NCBI GenBank assembly: GCA_020635855.1
Contig: JACJYZ010000003.1
Coordinates: forward strand, 682,001 to 746,000
Origin: Flavobacteriales bacterium
GTDB lineage: Bacteria; Bacteroidota; Bacteroidia; JACJYZ01
DNA length: 64,000 bases
Direction of reading: 5' to 3'
Notes under the pieces: generated by a model
Told to the model about the DNA's origin: nothing
Database searches by the model: none
What the model saw: the letters and a program-made list of their open reading frames with translations, nothing else
Translations under genes and position numbers: made by a program
In this document: positions 34,413-44,196 of the stretch, one piece after another
Layout of the letters: each line of letters begins with the position of its first letter
How positions within the stretch are numbered: position 1 is the first letter of the stretch

Positions 34413-35328
34413 CGTTGATCACCTGCTCGGTATCAAGTATCTCAAAAAGGAGGATATCGAGTTGATCTTTCAGACCGCTGAGCATTTTAGGGAAGTCATC
34501 AATCGTCCCATTAAAAAGGTACCCTCCCTCAGGGATGTGACCATTGCCAACATCTTTTTCGAAAATTCCACCCGAACCAGACTTTCATTCGAACTGGCTG
34601 AAAAGCGACTTTCAGCTGATGTCGTGAATTTTTCCGCATCTTCTTCGTCCGTGAAAAAAGGGGAGACCCTGATTGATACGGTGAACAACATCCTGGCCAT
34701 GAAAGTGGATATGGTTGTGATGAGACATCCCAGTCCGGGTGCCGCCCATTTCCTTTCCAAACACGTGAAAGCACGGATTGTGAATGCCGGCGATGGTGCG
34801 CATGAACACCCGACGCAGGCCCTGCTTGATGCCTTTTCCATCAAAAGAAACCTGGGGCGAGTGGAAGGAAAGAAGATCCTGATTGTGGGAGATATCCTCC
34901 ATTCAAGGGTGGCTCTCTCCAATATCTTTTGTTTGAAAACCCTGGGGGCGGAAGTATGCCTCTGTGGCCCGTCCACCTTGATGCCACGTCATGTTGAATC
35001 CCTGGGGGTGAAGGTTGAAACCAATTTGAAAAAGGCACTGGAATGGTGCGATGTGGCCATGGTGCTTCGTATCCAGCTTGAAAGACAGGACATCAGGTAC
35101 TTCCCTTCCCTCCGGGAATATGCCATGCTGTACGGACTGAACCGGGAGTTGCTGGATTCGCTGAAAAAGGAAATTACCGTGATGCATCCCGGCCCCATCA
35201 ACAGGGGGGTGGAAATCACCAGCGATGTCGCCGACTCCAAACAGTCCATTATCCTGGAACAGGTAGAGAATGGTGTGGCCATCCGAATGGCCGTCTTGTA
35301 TTTGTTGGCAGAAAGGCCTGAAAATTGA
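34396..35328 (+). CDS. pyrB: Aspartate carbamoyltransferase catalytic subunit
   Basis: Commits carbamoyl phosphate and aspartate to pyrimidine synthesis. 310 residues. Carbamoyl-phosphate site FENSTRTRLSFELAEKRL near residue 55, HPTQALLDAF near 137, and the aspartate-binding VMHPGPINRGVEI near 260. No pyrI regulatory gene follows, so the enzyme is probably of the unregulated trimeric type. Confidence 0.96.
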   Translation: MQTSLSVDHLLGIKYLKKEDIELIFQTAEHFREVINRPIKKVPSLRDVTIANIFFENSTRTRLSFELAEKRLSADVVNFSASSSSVKKGETLIDTVNNILAMKVDMVVMRHPSPGAAHFLSKHVKARIVNAGDGAHEHPTQALLDAFSIKRNLGRVEGKKILIVGDILHSRVALSNIFCLKTLGAEVCLCGPSTLMPRHVESLGVKVETNLKKALEWCDVAMVLRIQLERQDIRYFPSLREYAMLYGLNRELLDSLKKEITVMHPGPINRGVEITSDVADSKQSIILEQVENGVAIRMAVLYLLAERPEN

Positions 35329-35343
35329 TTGTAATATTTTGAT

Positions 35344-35377
35344 TTGACGGAGGGAATGAACTAAATTTATATCTTTG
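35344..35377 (+). promoter_or_regulatory. Promoter of the STAS protein gene
   Basis: TTG at 35344-35346 and TATCTTTG at 35370-35377 with a 23-bp spacer; leader about 32 nt. Confidence 0.6.
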
Positions 35378-35412
35378 CTATAATCGTTAGCTATACATAA
35401 TTCCCGTTATTT

Positions 35413-35790
35413 ATGGATTTTGCAGTAGAAGTTAAAGATAAATATGCCGTTATCAGGGTCAATGCTGAGAAGCTGAACAGCGCCGTTGCTCCCGGATTGA
35501 AATCGCAATTGGTGGTCTCCAACAGCGAAGGCGTTAAAAACCTCATCATGGAAATGAGTTGCACCCGTTACTGCGACTCGTCCGGTCTGAGTGCCATCCT
35601 GGTTGCCAACCGGTTGTGCAAGAATGCCGGCGGATGCCTTGTGTTGGCCGGATTGCAGGACCCCGTCATGAAGTTGATCAACATCTCCCAACTGGATGGG
35701 GTGTTGAACATCGTACCCACCGTGGATGAAGCAGTTGACTTCATCTTCATGGAAGAGGTCGAAAAAGATGTAAACGATACCGACGAATAA
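35413..35790 (+). CDS. STAS-domain protein (anti-sigma factor antagonist-like)
   Basis: 125 residues, a single STAS domain. The segment RYCDSSGLSAILVANRLC at about residues 52-69 carries the Ser that is phosphorylated by RsbW/SpoIIAB-like kinases in this family; an acidic tail ends the protein. No anti-sigma kinase or sigma gene is adjacent, so the partner must be elsewhere. Own promoter. Confidence 0.88.
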   Translation: MDFAVEVKDKYAVIRVNAEKLNSAVAPGLKSQLVVSNSEGVKNLIMEMSCTRYCDSSGLSAILVANRLCKNAGGCLVLAGLQDPVMKLINISQLDGVLNIVPTVDEAVDFIFMEEVEKDVNDTDE

Positions 35791-35818
35791 GCCAAGGTTT
35801 AACCAATTGCACCATCAT

Positions 35819-36565
35819 ATGCAAAGAACTTTACGCTCCCACTTCATGGTCATTGCCCTGTTGGTTGCATCCCTGGATGCCTCCGCACAGTGTACCCCGA
35901 GCTCTACCGCAACCTCCCCGGGATTTCGTGCACCCGATGACAGCTATAAGATGCCTGACGGGCTCATTAATGTTGCTTACTCTTCTGCCATCACCATCAA
36001 TGTGCCTACCTCTGTTAAATACAGCGGAGCCGACATTCCGGTTGATTCCATTCAAATCAATTCCGTTACAAACTTTCCGTCTGGTATATCAGCCGGCTCG
36101 CCGAGCAAGTCCATCCTGAAAGGTGGGGAGAGCGGATGCATTCCCGTGTCTGGCACCACCACGGCATCGTGGGAAGATACCATCCGAATTTCGTACAATG
36201 CATACATCACGTTCTTCAGCACAGTTCAGAACATCCCCTTGACCTGGGACAGCATCATCCTGAAAATCGGTGATCCCGCTGGTATTGAAGACCTGGATCA
36301 GACGCGTTTCTCGGTTGGACAAAATTATCCCAACCCCGTGGTTGATCGCACCGAGATCTACTACAGCTTACCCGCTGCGGCCGATGTTCGTTTTGAAGTA
36401 TTCGATATGATCGGCAAAATGGTATACACCAACCACTACAGAGGCCATTCCGGTATCAACAACATTGACTTCAATGCGAAGACCCTGAAACCGGGCATTT
36501 ACGTGTACAAATTGACAAGCGGCGACAAGGCATTGACGCGCAGAATGGTGCTGTCAAACAAATGA
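35819..36565 (+). CDS. Secreted protein with T9SS sorting domain
   Basis: 248 residues. Signal peptide (about 1-24, ending DASAQ), a beta-rich central region of unknown fold with two Cys that may pair, and a type A T9SS C-terminal domain from about residue 165 (SVGQNYPNPVVDRTEIYYSL). Substrate of the Por/Gld secretion machinery. ATG at 35819 is preferred to TTG at 35807. Stop overlaps the rnz start as ATGA, an odd coupling of a secreted protein to a tRNA-processing enzyme. Confidence 0.85.
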   Translation: MQRTLRSHFMVIALLVASLDASAQCTPSSTATSPGFRAPDDSYKMPDGLINVAYSSAITINVPTSVKYSGADIPVDSIQINSVTNFPSGISAGSPSKSILKGGESGCIPVSGTTTASWEDTIRISYNAYITFFSTVQNIPLTWDSIILKIGDPAGIEDLDQTRFSVGQNYPNPVVDRTEIYYSLPAAADVRFEVFDMIGKMVYTNHYRGHSGINNIDFNAKTLKPGIYVYKLTSGDKALTRRMVLSNK

Positions 36566-37524
36566 AGCCCTTTGGCTTAACCGTACTGGGAAGCAGTTCC
36601 GCCCTGCCTACATCCAATCGTTATCCGTCCGCTCATGTACTGACCGTGCATGAGCGTCTTTTTTTGATCGATTGCGGAGAAGGTACACAAATTCAACTCC
36701 GCCGTCACAAGATCCGGATTCAGAAGATCCAGGCCATCTTCATCAGTCACCTTCACGGAGATCATTACCTGGGCCTGCCCGGACTGGTTTCCACCATGTC
36801 GTTGCTGGGACGTAATACGCCACTGACCATCTACGGACCTGAAGCCCTGAAGGAGATCATGGACATGCAGTTGAAGTATATGGACGGTCATATGAGCTTT
36901 GAGCTTAATATAGTTCCCGTACAGCCCGAATCCGGAATTGTTATCTATGAAGATGAGAAGGTGACCGTTTCCTCCATCAAGTTATATCACCGTATTCCCT
37001 GCACCGGATTTCTTTTCAAGGAAAAGCCCCTGCCTGCCAATATCCGGAAGGAAGCCATTGAGGCATACGACATCCCCATTCAAGCGATTCCCGGTATCAA
37101 GGAAGGAGATGATTTCACGGACGATAGCGGACGCATCATTCCCAATCGCGACCTGGTGATCCCATCGCCGCCACCCCGCACGTTTGCCTATTGCTCGGAT
37201 ACCGCATACCAGGAATTGTTGCTGGATGACATCCGCAATGCCGATCTGCTGTATCATGAAGCCACGTTTCTGAGCGAACATGAGGAACGTGCCAGAGAAA
37301 CATTTCATTCAACCGCCGCACAAGCTGCAACCATCGCCCGGAAAGCAGGCGTGTCTGCGCTGGTGGTGGGGCATTTTTCCGCCCGTTACAAAGACCTCAC
37401 GCCTTTACTCGAGGAAGCCGCTGCCATTTTTCCGAATACCAGGCTGGCCCAGGAGGGACAGTACTACGACATTCCGGCGACGCTTCAGACCGCAAAGTTG
37501 ACCAACCTGCGCGTTTCCAGATGA
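36562..37524 (+). CDS. rnz: Ribonuclease Z (tRNA 3' endonuclease)
   Basis: 320 residues, metallo-beta-lactamase fold. Zinc motif HLHGDHYLGLPGL near residue 62, LGSSSALPTSNRYPSA at the N-terminus, YCSDTAY and the late GHFSARY are all typical of RNase Z, which cuts the tRNA 3' trailer. Needed here because the tRNA-His gene lacks an encoded CCA. Confidence 0.95.
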   Translation: MKPFGLTVLGSSSALPTSNRYPSAHVLTVHERLFLIDCGEGTQIQLRRHKIRIQKIQAIFISHLHGDHYLGLPGLVSTMSLLGRNTPLTIYGPEALKEIMDMQLKYMDGHMSFELNIVPVQPESGIVIYEDEKVTVSSIKLYHRIPCTGFLFKEKPLPANIRKEAIEAYDIPIQAIPGIKEGDDFTDDSGRIIPNRDLVIPSPPPRTFAYCSDTAYQELLLDDIRNADLLYHEATFLSEHEERARETFHSTAAQAATIARKAGVSALVVGHFSARYKDLTPLLEEAAAIFPNTRLAQEGQYYDIPATLQTAKLTNLRVSR

Positions 37525-38990
37525 CATCCTACGTATTGCTGGTTGCCGTTGTGTTGTATTTCTGTATGCTGGTGCTGATCGCACGCGTGACAGGAAAAGA
37601 TGAGGGAAACCAGGCTTTTTTTGTCGGAAACCGCAGGTCACCGTGGTTCCTGGTTGCGTTCGGAATGATAGGCGCTTCGCTCTCCGGTGTTACCTTCATT
37701 TCCGTGCCGGGTTGGGTGGGTACATCCCAATTCTCCTATATGCAGGTGGTGTTGGGTTACCTGGTGGGTTATGCCGTGATCGCATTCGTTCTTATGCCCA
37801 TCTATTACCGCCTTAACCTGGTCTCCATCTACACATACCTGCAACAACGGTTCGGCTTCTGGGCTTATAAAACCGGAGCTTTGTTCTTTCTTATCTCCCG
37901 TTTGATAGGTGCATCTTTTCGTTTGTTCCTGGTGGCGCTTGTATTGCATGAAGTCATCTTCACCCGCATCACAAGTATCCACATTCCATTCCCGGTAACG
38001 GTAATGGTTACCGTTGCCCTGATTTGGGTGTACACGCACAGGGGAGGCATTAAAACCATTGTGTATACTGACGTGATCCAAACGCTGTTCATGCTGATTT
38101 CAGTGGGGATCAGCGTATACGTCGTGTCCGATATGTTTCATCAGCACGGAGACTCGGTAGGGCAGTTGCTGTCGGCCAGCAAATATACCCGCTGGCTGTT
38201 CCTGGACGATCCGATGGACGGGAAGTTTTTTGTGAAACAATTCCTGGGAGGAGCATTTATCGCCATTGCCATGACCGGACTTGATCAGGACATGATGCAG
38301 AAGAACCTGAGTTGCCGGAATATCCGCGATGCACAGAAGAACATGATGGTATTCTCCATGATTCTGGTGGTAGTAAATGCCCTGTTTCTTGTTCTGGGGG
38401 TGTTGCTGTATGAATATGCTGCCGTTGCGAACATCCCTGTTCCCGATAAAACGGATTTGTTGTTTCCCATCCTGGCAATCGATTACCTCGGCCCCGCCGC
38501 TGCCATCTTCTTTATACTGGGTCTGATTGCTGCGGCATACTCCAGCGCAGATTCGGCCCTGGCTGCGCTGACCACATCCGTGTGTGTGGATTTTCTTGAT
38601 ACCGAGAAAATGGATACCGCCCGTCAGGTGAAAGTGCGCAAACGGGCACATATCGGTATGTCAGTGATGCTGGTGTTGGTGATCCTGGTATTTGGTGCCA
38701 TGAACGATCGATCGGTGATCGATGCATTGTTTACTGCGGCCGGCTATACGTATGGACCATTGCTCGGTTTGTTTGCGCTGGGTGTACTCTCAAAAGCGAA
38801 ATTGCGCAATAACTGGACGGTGGTTGCGGCTTGTATTGCGGCTCCGTTGACCGGTTTCTGGTTGAAGAGTAAAGCCGTGGAATGGTTCGGCTCATACCAG
38901 ATCGGTTATGAATTGCTGGTGGTGAATGCCCTCATCACCATTGTTTACCTGCTGTTATTTTCTTTGTTGCCGGAGCGAAAACAAGCCTGA
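37521..38990 (+). CDS. Sodium:solute symporter (SSS family)
   Basis: 489 residues with about 13 membrane helices. NQAFFVGNRRSPWFLVAFGM near the N-terminus and SGVTFISVPGWVG in helix 2 are typical of SSS transporters; the family moves sugars, amino acids, sialic acid or vitamins with Na+. Substrate not inferable. Coupled to rnz by ATGA overlap. Confidence 0.92.
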   Translation: MTSYVLLVAVVLYFCMLVLIARVTGKDEGNQAFFVGNRRSPWFLVAFGMIGASLSGVTFISVPGWVGTSQFSYMQVVLGYLVGYAVIAFVLMPIYYRLNLVSIYTYLQQRFGFWAYKTGALFFLISRLIGASFRLFLVALVLHEVIFTRITSIHIPFPVTVMVTVALIWVYTHRGGIKTIVYTDVIQTLFMLISVGISVYVVSDMFHQHGDSVGQLLSASKYTRWLFLDDPMDGKFFVKQFLGGAFIAIAMTGLDQDMMQKNLSCRNIRDAQKNMMVFSMILVVVNALFLVLGVLLYEYAAVANIPVPDKTDLLFPILAIDYLGPAAAIFFILGLIAAAYSSADSALAALTTSVCVDFLDTEKMDTARQVKVRKRAHIGMSVMLVLVILVFGAMNDRSVIDALFTAAGYTYGPLLGLFALGVLSKAKLRNNWTVVAACIAAPLTGFWLKSKAVEWFGSYQIGYELLVVNALITIVYLLLFSLLPERKQA

Positions 38991-39117
38991 TTTTTTTCCT
39001 CGCAATAGGTAGTTGCATAGAAGAAACTCAAACTGAAACCTTCCCTGGAAAGCAATCGTAAAAAGCCCCATTCGATGTGTCTTTTTATGATCCTCACACC
39101 CCAAAACCCACACACAG

Positions 39118-41907
39118 ATGAAACACGTTTTACGCGCGCGGGCCATGTTATTTGCATGGCTTTTGTCATTTTTATTCCTGGGCGCCAACGCCCAGCAGGT
39201 CAACTTTACTGCTGATGTCACCACGGGCTGCGACAGCCTGAATGTGACTTTTACCAATACCAGCACAGCGGGAGTATTTTACAACTGGGAATTTGATGAT
39301 GGCAGCAATTACTTCGGAACGGATACCAATCACCTGTTTACCCAACCGGGGAACTATACTGTTCGACTGATCGCATTTGATCTTTCATTCCAGGTTGTAG
39401 GTATGAAGGAGATGAATATTGAGGTCAAGGGCTTGCGTCAGGTTTACGTGAATCCCAATCCTGCCTGCCCCTATGATGAAGTTCAGTTCTGGCCCGAAGG
39501 AGCCGGAGGTACCAGCTTCGAATGGGACCTGGGTGATGGAAATACTTCCTCGGAAGAAAGTCCACGCCATGTATACGGTGATACCGGCACATACACGGCA
39601 TATGTGATCTTTCACAGCTCGTGCGGAGCTGATACCGATTCGGTTGTGGTAACCCTTGATACGAATGCGCTTCCGAACGCCAGCTTCCGTGTTGATGTTG
39701 ATTCTGTGTGTCCGGGAGACCAGGTCAGGTTCAGTCCGGATAACTACAGCGACGGGTTTGACTACGATTGGGATTTTGGCGACGGATCAGCGCATGTTAC
39801 CCAGCCGCAACCCTATCATAAGTTTCCCGCCCCGGGGAATTATGTCGTGACGCTGACCCTTACCAATGGATGTAACAAACAGAATACAAGTCAGGATACC
39901 ATTAAGGTAGCTCCCAACGTGCCTTTCGACTATCTGGGCGCCGTCTTCCAAGCCGGATGCCCGGGTGATAAGATCATGGGATATGTGGTGAGTTCAAACA
40001 ACGTGAACTACAGTGCTTATATGTGGGACTTCGGTGACGGCACCAAAGACACCACGAACATTGCCAGTGTGCAGCACTCGTTCCCTGATACCGGCCAATA
40101 CAATGTGATGGTCAAGGTCATGAACGGATGCGGAAATGATACGACTGTTTCAACCGTAGCCGACATCAATACCAATGCGGTGCCTGACCTCGAGTCGTGT
40201 GGTGGATCCTGTTATGGCCAACCCGATCCCAACGGGCAATACTGTCCGGGCGATTCGGTTGTGCTGTATTTTGCCGGTGACTACGCACAGAACATATGGT
40301 ATTTCGGGGATGGCGATTCGGGCGTTGCAACAATGGTTATTCCGGTGAATGACGGAGGCGGTGACGGAGGCCCTCAATACGTTACCATCATTCAACACGC
40401 ATATGCTGATACGGGAACGTACACTGCCAATCTTGTTGTGGTTAACGGTTGCGGCAACAGCGATACCGGCATGGTGCAAGTACATATTGGCAATGGACTG
40501 CCCGTTAAAGCTGAAGTTTTTGTAACGGCACCCACACATGGCCCAACTCATTTTTCCTGTGAACCGTTCCAGGTTCTTGCGATCGGCGCCAGCACGTACG
40601 ACTGGGATTTTGGTGATGGAAATACAGTACCAGCCGGCGGCGGTACCCAGGTACATGCCTATGGTTCCTCCGGTACGTATACCATTACGGTGATCGCTAC
40701 CAATGGATGTGGTGCTACCGACACAATCAGCACCGATGTGGACATCATGGACATGGATATCACCGGAAGCACGGATGATGTCAGCTGCAACGGCGAAATG
40801 GATGGCAGCATCGACCTTACCGTACTGGCAGGTGTGGGGCCTTTCACTTACCTGTGGGATGACGGCGCCACCACACAGGACCGAAACGGTCTGGCGGGAG
40901 GAACCTATACGTTCACCGTAACCGATGCCAACGGTTGTACCTTCACCTACCCGGTTGATATCAACGAAGCTCCGGCGCTTACCGTTGCTCCGACCATTTT
41001 TGATGCAAGCTGCGGCAATTCCGACGGAGGTATCACGCTGAATGTGACCGGTGGTATCTCTCCTTATTCCTATATGTGGAATAATGGTGCGACCACAGCC
41101 AATTTGTCCGGTATCACTGCCGGAGCCTATTCCGTTACCGTTAGTGATTCTGCAGGATGTTACGATGTGCTTCCCCTGAATGTGAATGACATGGGTGGTC
41201 CTTCCGTGAGCTCAGCAAACAGTTTTCCGCTGTGTTATGGCGGTTCCGACGGAGCCATTGACGCCACCGTATCGGGTGGAGCCGCCCCGTATACATATGC
41301 ATGGAACACGGGTGAGACCACAGAAGATATAACCGGATTGACCGATGGAAACTATGCCCTGACCGTAACGGATACCGTTGGTTGTGTGGGCGCGCTCAGT
41401 GTACATATCATAGAACCGAAAGAACTGGTGGCGAATTGCAGTGAGGGTGGAGGTGACGTGATGAGCAATCCTACCGGGGGAACATCACCCTATACCTATC
41501 TGTGGTCACCCGGCGGTGCAACAACCGCTACCGTTACCGGTGTAACGCCAGGAACATATTATGTGACAGTTACGGATGGCAACGGTTGTACGGACGAAGA
41601 TTCGGTGATTGTGGTGCCTACCGCACTGAACCCGGTATCTGCTGATCCGGAAGGCATTGCCATCTACCCGAATCCATTCAATGGTTCCACAAAGATCAGG
41701 TATGAGTTGCAGAGCACAGACCAGGTAAGACTGGCTGTTACCGATCTGTTGGGACGTGAAATTGCTGTGCTAGTTGATGAGACACAGGTGCCCGGTACCT
41801 ACGAAACAGTATTTGATGCACGGTCTCAGGCGTCGCAACCAGGAACCTATCTGGTATTGATCCGGATCGGAAACAGGTTGATCACCAGACGCATTGTGCA
41901 GATGTAA
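39118..41907 (+). CDS. Large secreted PKD/SprB-repeat protein with T9SS sorting domain
   Basis: 929 residues. Signal peptide (ending GANAQ, about 26). About six PKD-like beta-sandwich domains (about 27-545) each carry WDFGDG-type motifs (WEFDDGS, WDLGDGN, WDFGDGS, WDFGDGT, WYFGDGD, WDFGDGN). They are followed by four SprB-type repeats (about 550-840) of the form C.G..DG.I...V.GG..PYTY.W..G..T. and a C-terminal type A sorting domain (IAIYPNPFNGSTKIRYEL). This is the architecture of Bacteroidota surface adhesins. Terminated by a perfect 12-bp hairpin. Confidence 0.92.
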   Translation: MKHVLRARAMLFAWLLSFLFLGANAQQVNFTADVTTGCDSLNVTFTNTSTAGVFYNWEFDDGSNYFGTDTNHLFTQPGNYTVRLIAFDLSFQVVGMKEMNIEVKGLRQVYVNPNPACPYDEVQFWPEGAGGTSFEWDLGDGNTSSEESPRHVYGDTGTYTAYVIFHSSCGADTDSVVVTLDTNALPNASFRVDVDSVCPGDQVRFSPDNYSDGFDYDWDFGDGSAHVTQPQPYHKFPAPGNYVVTLTLTNGCNKQNTSQDTIKVAPNVPFDYLGAVFQAGCPGDKIMGYVVSSNNVNYSAYMWDFGDGTKDTTNIASVQHSFPDTGQYNVMVKVMNGCGNDTTVSTVADINTNAVPDLESCGGSCYGQPDPNGQYCPGDSVVLYFAGDYAQNIWYFGDGDSGVATMVIPVNDGGGDGGPQYVTIIQHAYADTGTYTANLVVVNGCGNSDTGMVQVHIGNGLPVKAEVFVTAPTHGPTHFSCEPFQVLAIGASTYDWDFGDGNTVPAGGGTQVHAYGSSGTYTITVIATNGCGATDTISTDVDIMDMDITGSTDDVSCNGEMDGSIDLTVLAGVGPFTYLWDDGATTQDRNGLAGGTYTFTVTDANGCTFTYPVDINEAPALTVAPTIFDASCGNSDGGITLNVTGGISPYSYMWNNGATTANLSGITAGAYSVTVSDSAGCYDVLPLNVNDMGGPSVSSANSFPLCYGGSDGAIDATVSGGAAPYTYAWNTGETTEDITGLTDGNYALTVTDTVGCVGALSVHIIEPKELVANCSEGGGDVMSNPTGGTSPYTYLWSPGGATTATVTGVTPGTYYVTVTDGNGCTDEDSVIVVPTALNPVSADPEGIAIYPNPFNGSTKIRYELQSTDQVRLAVTDLLGREIAVLVDETQVPGTYETVFDARSQASQPGTYLVLIRIGNRLITRRIVQM

Positions 41908-41934
41908 CAGGTCTTGTGCCTGTAAGCTTTATAC

Positions 41935-41971
41935 GGAAAGCCTTCCTAATGATGGAAGGCTTTCCTATTTT
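41935..41971 (+). terminator. Terminator of the PKD/SprB gene
   Basis: GGAAAGCCTTCC and GGAAGGCTTTCC form a perfect 12-bp stem with loop TAATGAT, followed by TATTTT. The next ATG (41978) is immediately downstream. Confidence 0.9.
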
Positions 41972-41977
41972 AGGAGC

Positions 41978-42649
41978 ATGAAGAAGGTTTTAGGTATACT
42001 GGTGTATGTGTGCATGTGCGCTGGATTGCATGCACAGGAAGTGGAAGATCCGGATCGACCGGGGTGTTTCACCACCTACCATGTGAACGGCCATGTGCTG
42101 GAAGACGGTTGCTATGACCAGGAGCATCGGAAAACCGGAAGCTGGCGGACGTATACAGATAAAGGAACTCCAACCACGATTACCAATTACAAGAACGGAC
42201 TGCTTGACGGACTGATGATCACTTTCACCGAGCACGGGGAAATTGAATCCGAAGCCAATTATATGGACGGCATGTTACAGGGGGCGCGTAAGGCTTATGG
42301 GGAGCACGGGATTGTGGAAGTCGAAGAGCATTTCAGACATGGCCAGTATGATGGTAAGCAGATCAAATACTTCTCCACCGGACGTGTGCAGGAAATTTCC
42401 ATGTACGCGAACGGGGTCAGGGAAGGAGAATACAAATATTACCTGATGAGCGGCCAGGTGGCCTATTTCTACAATTACCACAATGGAAAGAAGGAGGGGA
42501 AGGCCGTTGTGTATTTCAGCAACGGCAAAATCAAAGAAGAGGGGGAGTACCGCGACGATGAAAAGTTCGGTATCTGGAGCGAATATGACAATGAAGGCAA
42601 CCTGGTAAAGACCGTCAAATACCGGCACGGGAAAGCAATCGAAAAATAG
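41978..42649 (+). CDS. Periplasmic MORN-repeat (YwqK-like) protein
   Basis: 223 residues. Signal peptide MKKVLGILVYVCMCAGLHAQ. About seven MORN_2 repeats of roughly 23 residues (NYKNGLLDGLMITFTEHGEI, MYANGVREGEYKYYLMSGQV, YHNGKKEGKAVVYFSNGKIK). Such proteins are common in Bacteroidota and function is unknown; the toxin-antitoxin label attached to YwqK in databases is not supported by the signal peptide. The ATG 6 bp after the preceding terminator is used. Confidence 0.88.
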   Translation: MKKVLGILVYVCMCAGLHAQEVEDPDRPGCFTTYHVNGHVLEDGCYDQEHRKTGSWRTYTDKGTPTTITNYKNGLLDGLMITFTEHGEIESEANYMDGMLQGARKAYGEHGIVEVEEHFRHGQYDGKQIKYFSTGRVQEISMYANGVREGEYKYYLMSGQVAYFYNYHNGKKEGKAVVYFSNGKIKEEGEYRDDEKFGIWSEYDNEGNLVKTVKYRHGKAIEK

Positions 42650-42723
42650 CCGTCATACCCGATCCCCAATCTTATCGGTTTTTTAATTTATCAACAGTTC
42701 GCCTTTCTTGGTCAATGAAATTA

Positions 42724-42753
42724 TTGCGCTTGTCGTTTCAAATGCTATATTTG
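42724..42753 (+). promoter_or_regulatory. Promoter of the SRPBCC gene
   Basis: TTG at 42724-42726 and TATATTTG at 42746-42753 with the ideal 19-bp spacer; leader about 70 nt. Confidence 0.75.
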
Positions 42754-42826
42754 ATTTCTGAATAAGCGGAGGTAAGAGGGGGCATTCGACCATCACCCTT
42801 TTACAAATTAAACCAGTCATTGTACC

Positions 42827-43363
42827 ATGAAGATTTTAAAAACCATCGGCATCATCGCCGCAGCAGTTATTGCTTTGGCGCTCATTATTCCGGCATTCAC
42901 CGCCAAGGATTTCAAGGTGGAACGTGAAGTGACCATTCAAAAACCACGTTCGGAGGTTTTCGATTATGTGAAACTGTTGAAGAACCAGGATCATTTCAGT
43001 GTTTGGGCACAAAAAGATCCCAATATGAAAAAGGGACTCACAGGCACGGATGGCACTGTCGGCTGTGTGTCCAGTTGGGAAAGCGACAACAAAGACGTAG
43101 GCAAAGGTGAGCAGGAGATCACTGCCATCCAGGATGGTCAGCGGATCGATTACGAACTCCGTTTCATGGAACCCTACGAATCCAAAGGCAATGCATATAT
43201 GACATTTGCGGATGATGCCGGAGGAACACGCGTGGTGTGGGGGTTCACAGGGAGCATGCCGTGGCCTTTGAACGGAATGATGCTTTGTATGGACATGGAC
43301 GGAGCGCTTGGCAAGGATCTTTCTCAGGGATTGGACAACCTGAAAGGCATTCTCGAGCAGTAG
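42827..43363 (+). CDS. SRPBCC (polyketide-cyclase-like) protein with membrane anchor
   Basis: 178 residues. One N-terminal hydrophobic helix (about 4-25) and a START/Bet v1-fold domain beginning KVEREVTIQKPRSEVFDYV. These bind hydrophobic ligands; ligand unknown. Own promoter. Confidence 0.85.
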   Translation: MKILKTIGIIAAAVIALALIIPAFTAKDFKVEREVTIQKPRSEVFDYVKLLKNQDHFSVWAQKDPNMKKGLTGTDGTVGCVSSWESDNKDVGKGEQEITAIQDGQRIDYELRFMEPYESKGNAYMTFADDAGGTRVVWGFTGSMPWPLNGMMLCMDMDGALGKDLSQGLDNLKGILEQ

Positions 43364-43644
43364 TTCACGCAAACTTGCGTAGGCTGCATTGCGCTTGTAA
43401 ACGCCTTTATTCACAAGTTATCAGCAATCCGTACAGGGGCCTTGTGCTGCGCACGGCTTTTTCATACATTGCTGAATATGGAGGTTAGCGGAACACGACA
43501 TCTCTTTCCGCATAGCAGGGAATTTTGTTAAAAAAGTAGAATTCCGGTCACAAGCCGGCACGATCGAATTGCATGGAACGTTCGGGTTTTATGACCCGGC
43601 GGCATATTGCATAAACAGAGTATTCAACCATAAACCGTAACCTT
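43364..43644. other. 281-bp spacer ahead of the metzincin-like gene
   Basis: No gene is seen. A small hairpin ACGCAA/TTGCGT lies at about 43367-43380 with no T run. No exact TAnnTTTG box was found upstream of 43645, so how the following pair is transcribed is unclear. Confidence 0.5.
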
Positions 43645-44187
43645 ATGCCACTTACTCCCGCACAGGCTGCCAACATCAACAAGGTAAAAGAGATGCTGGA
43701 CCTGGCCAAAACCACGTGCCCCAATATTCCCCGGCTGAATGAATTGTCCAACAAGCTCAATTCCAACATCCAGAACGGCAAGCTGCATTTTGACACACAA
43801 AAGGTACAGAGCGCCGATCCCAGCGCACCGGCCTATACGGAGAACAAAGACAATATCTACATACGGGAAGACCTATCACCGAACCAGTTTGATCCGGCCA
43901 ATCCGGGCGACGTGGGTAACCTGGTGAACCTGGCGGCAACCCTGATTCATGAAATGTTCCATCAGCTGGGTTCGGCCCACCCGACCACTTACTGCGAAAC
44001 AGCAAATTTCCTGGCAGCACTGATCAATTGCTTCAAGCAAAACAAGAATGCCATCAAATCCCATTACCAGTGGGAGCAAGATTCTTTGTATGACCTGTAC
44101 ATTTCCCAGCTGGAAATTCAGGAACAAGGCGAAAGGTCGGAATGTGGCTCCACCAACAACAGCGGTGGCGGCGGTGGCGGCTGGTAA
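43645..44187 (+). CDS. Small metzincin-motif putative metallopeptidase
   Basis: 180 residues, no signal peptide or membrane helix, so apparently cytosolic. H102-E-M-F-H106-Q-L-G109-S-A-H112 is a complete HExxHxxGxxH zinc signature of metzincins; NLAATLI before it would be the active-site helix. No Met-turn is obvious downstream, and the domain is shorter than any metzincin I can name. Cys25, Cys117, Cys129 and Cys167 are scattered. The C-terminus is ECGSTNNSGGGGGGW, a flexible Gly tail ending in Trp. Nine bases upstream of the next gene, so probably one operon. Function unknown. Confidence 0.72.
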   Translation: MPLTPAQAANINKVKEMLDLAKTTCPNIPRLNELSNKLNSNIQNGKLHFDTQKVQSADPSAPAYTENKDNIYIREDLSPNQFDPANPGDVGNLVNLAATLIHEMFHQLGSAHPTTYCETANFLAALINCFKQNKNAIKSHYQWEQDSLYDLYISQLEIQEQGERSECGSTNNSGGGGGGW

Positions 44188-44196
44188 TCGTAACAA

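Noticed and set aside
41978..42649. Toxin-antitoxin system around the YwqK-like protein
   Set aside because: The protein has a signal peptide and MORN_2 repeats only, and no toxin gene is adjacent.
44133..44187. Gly6-Trp tail of the metzincin-like protein as a RiPP core peptide
   Set aside because: No radical SAM, lanthionine or transporter gene adjoins, and the tail is attached to a 165-residue domain with its own zinc motif; a flexible tail is simpler.
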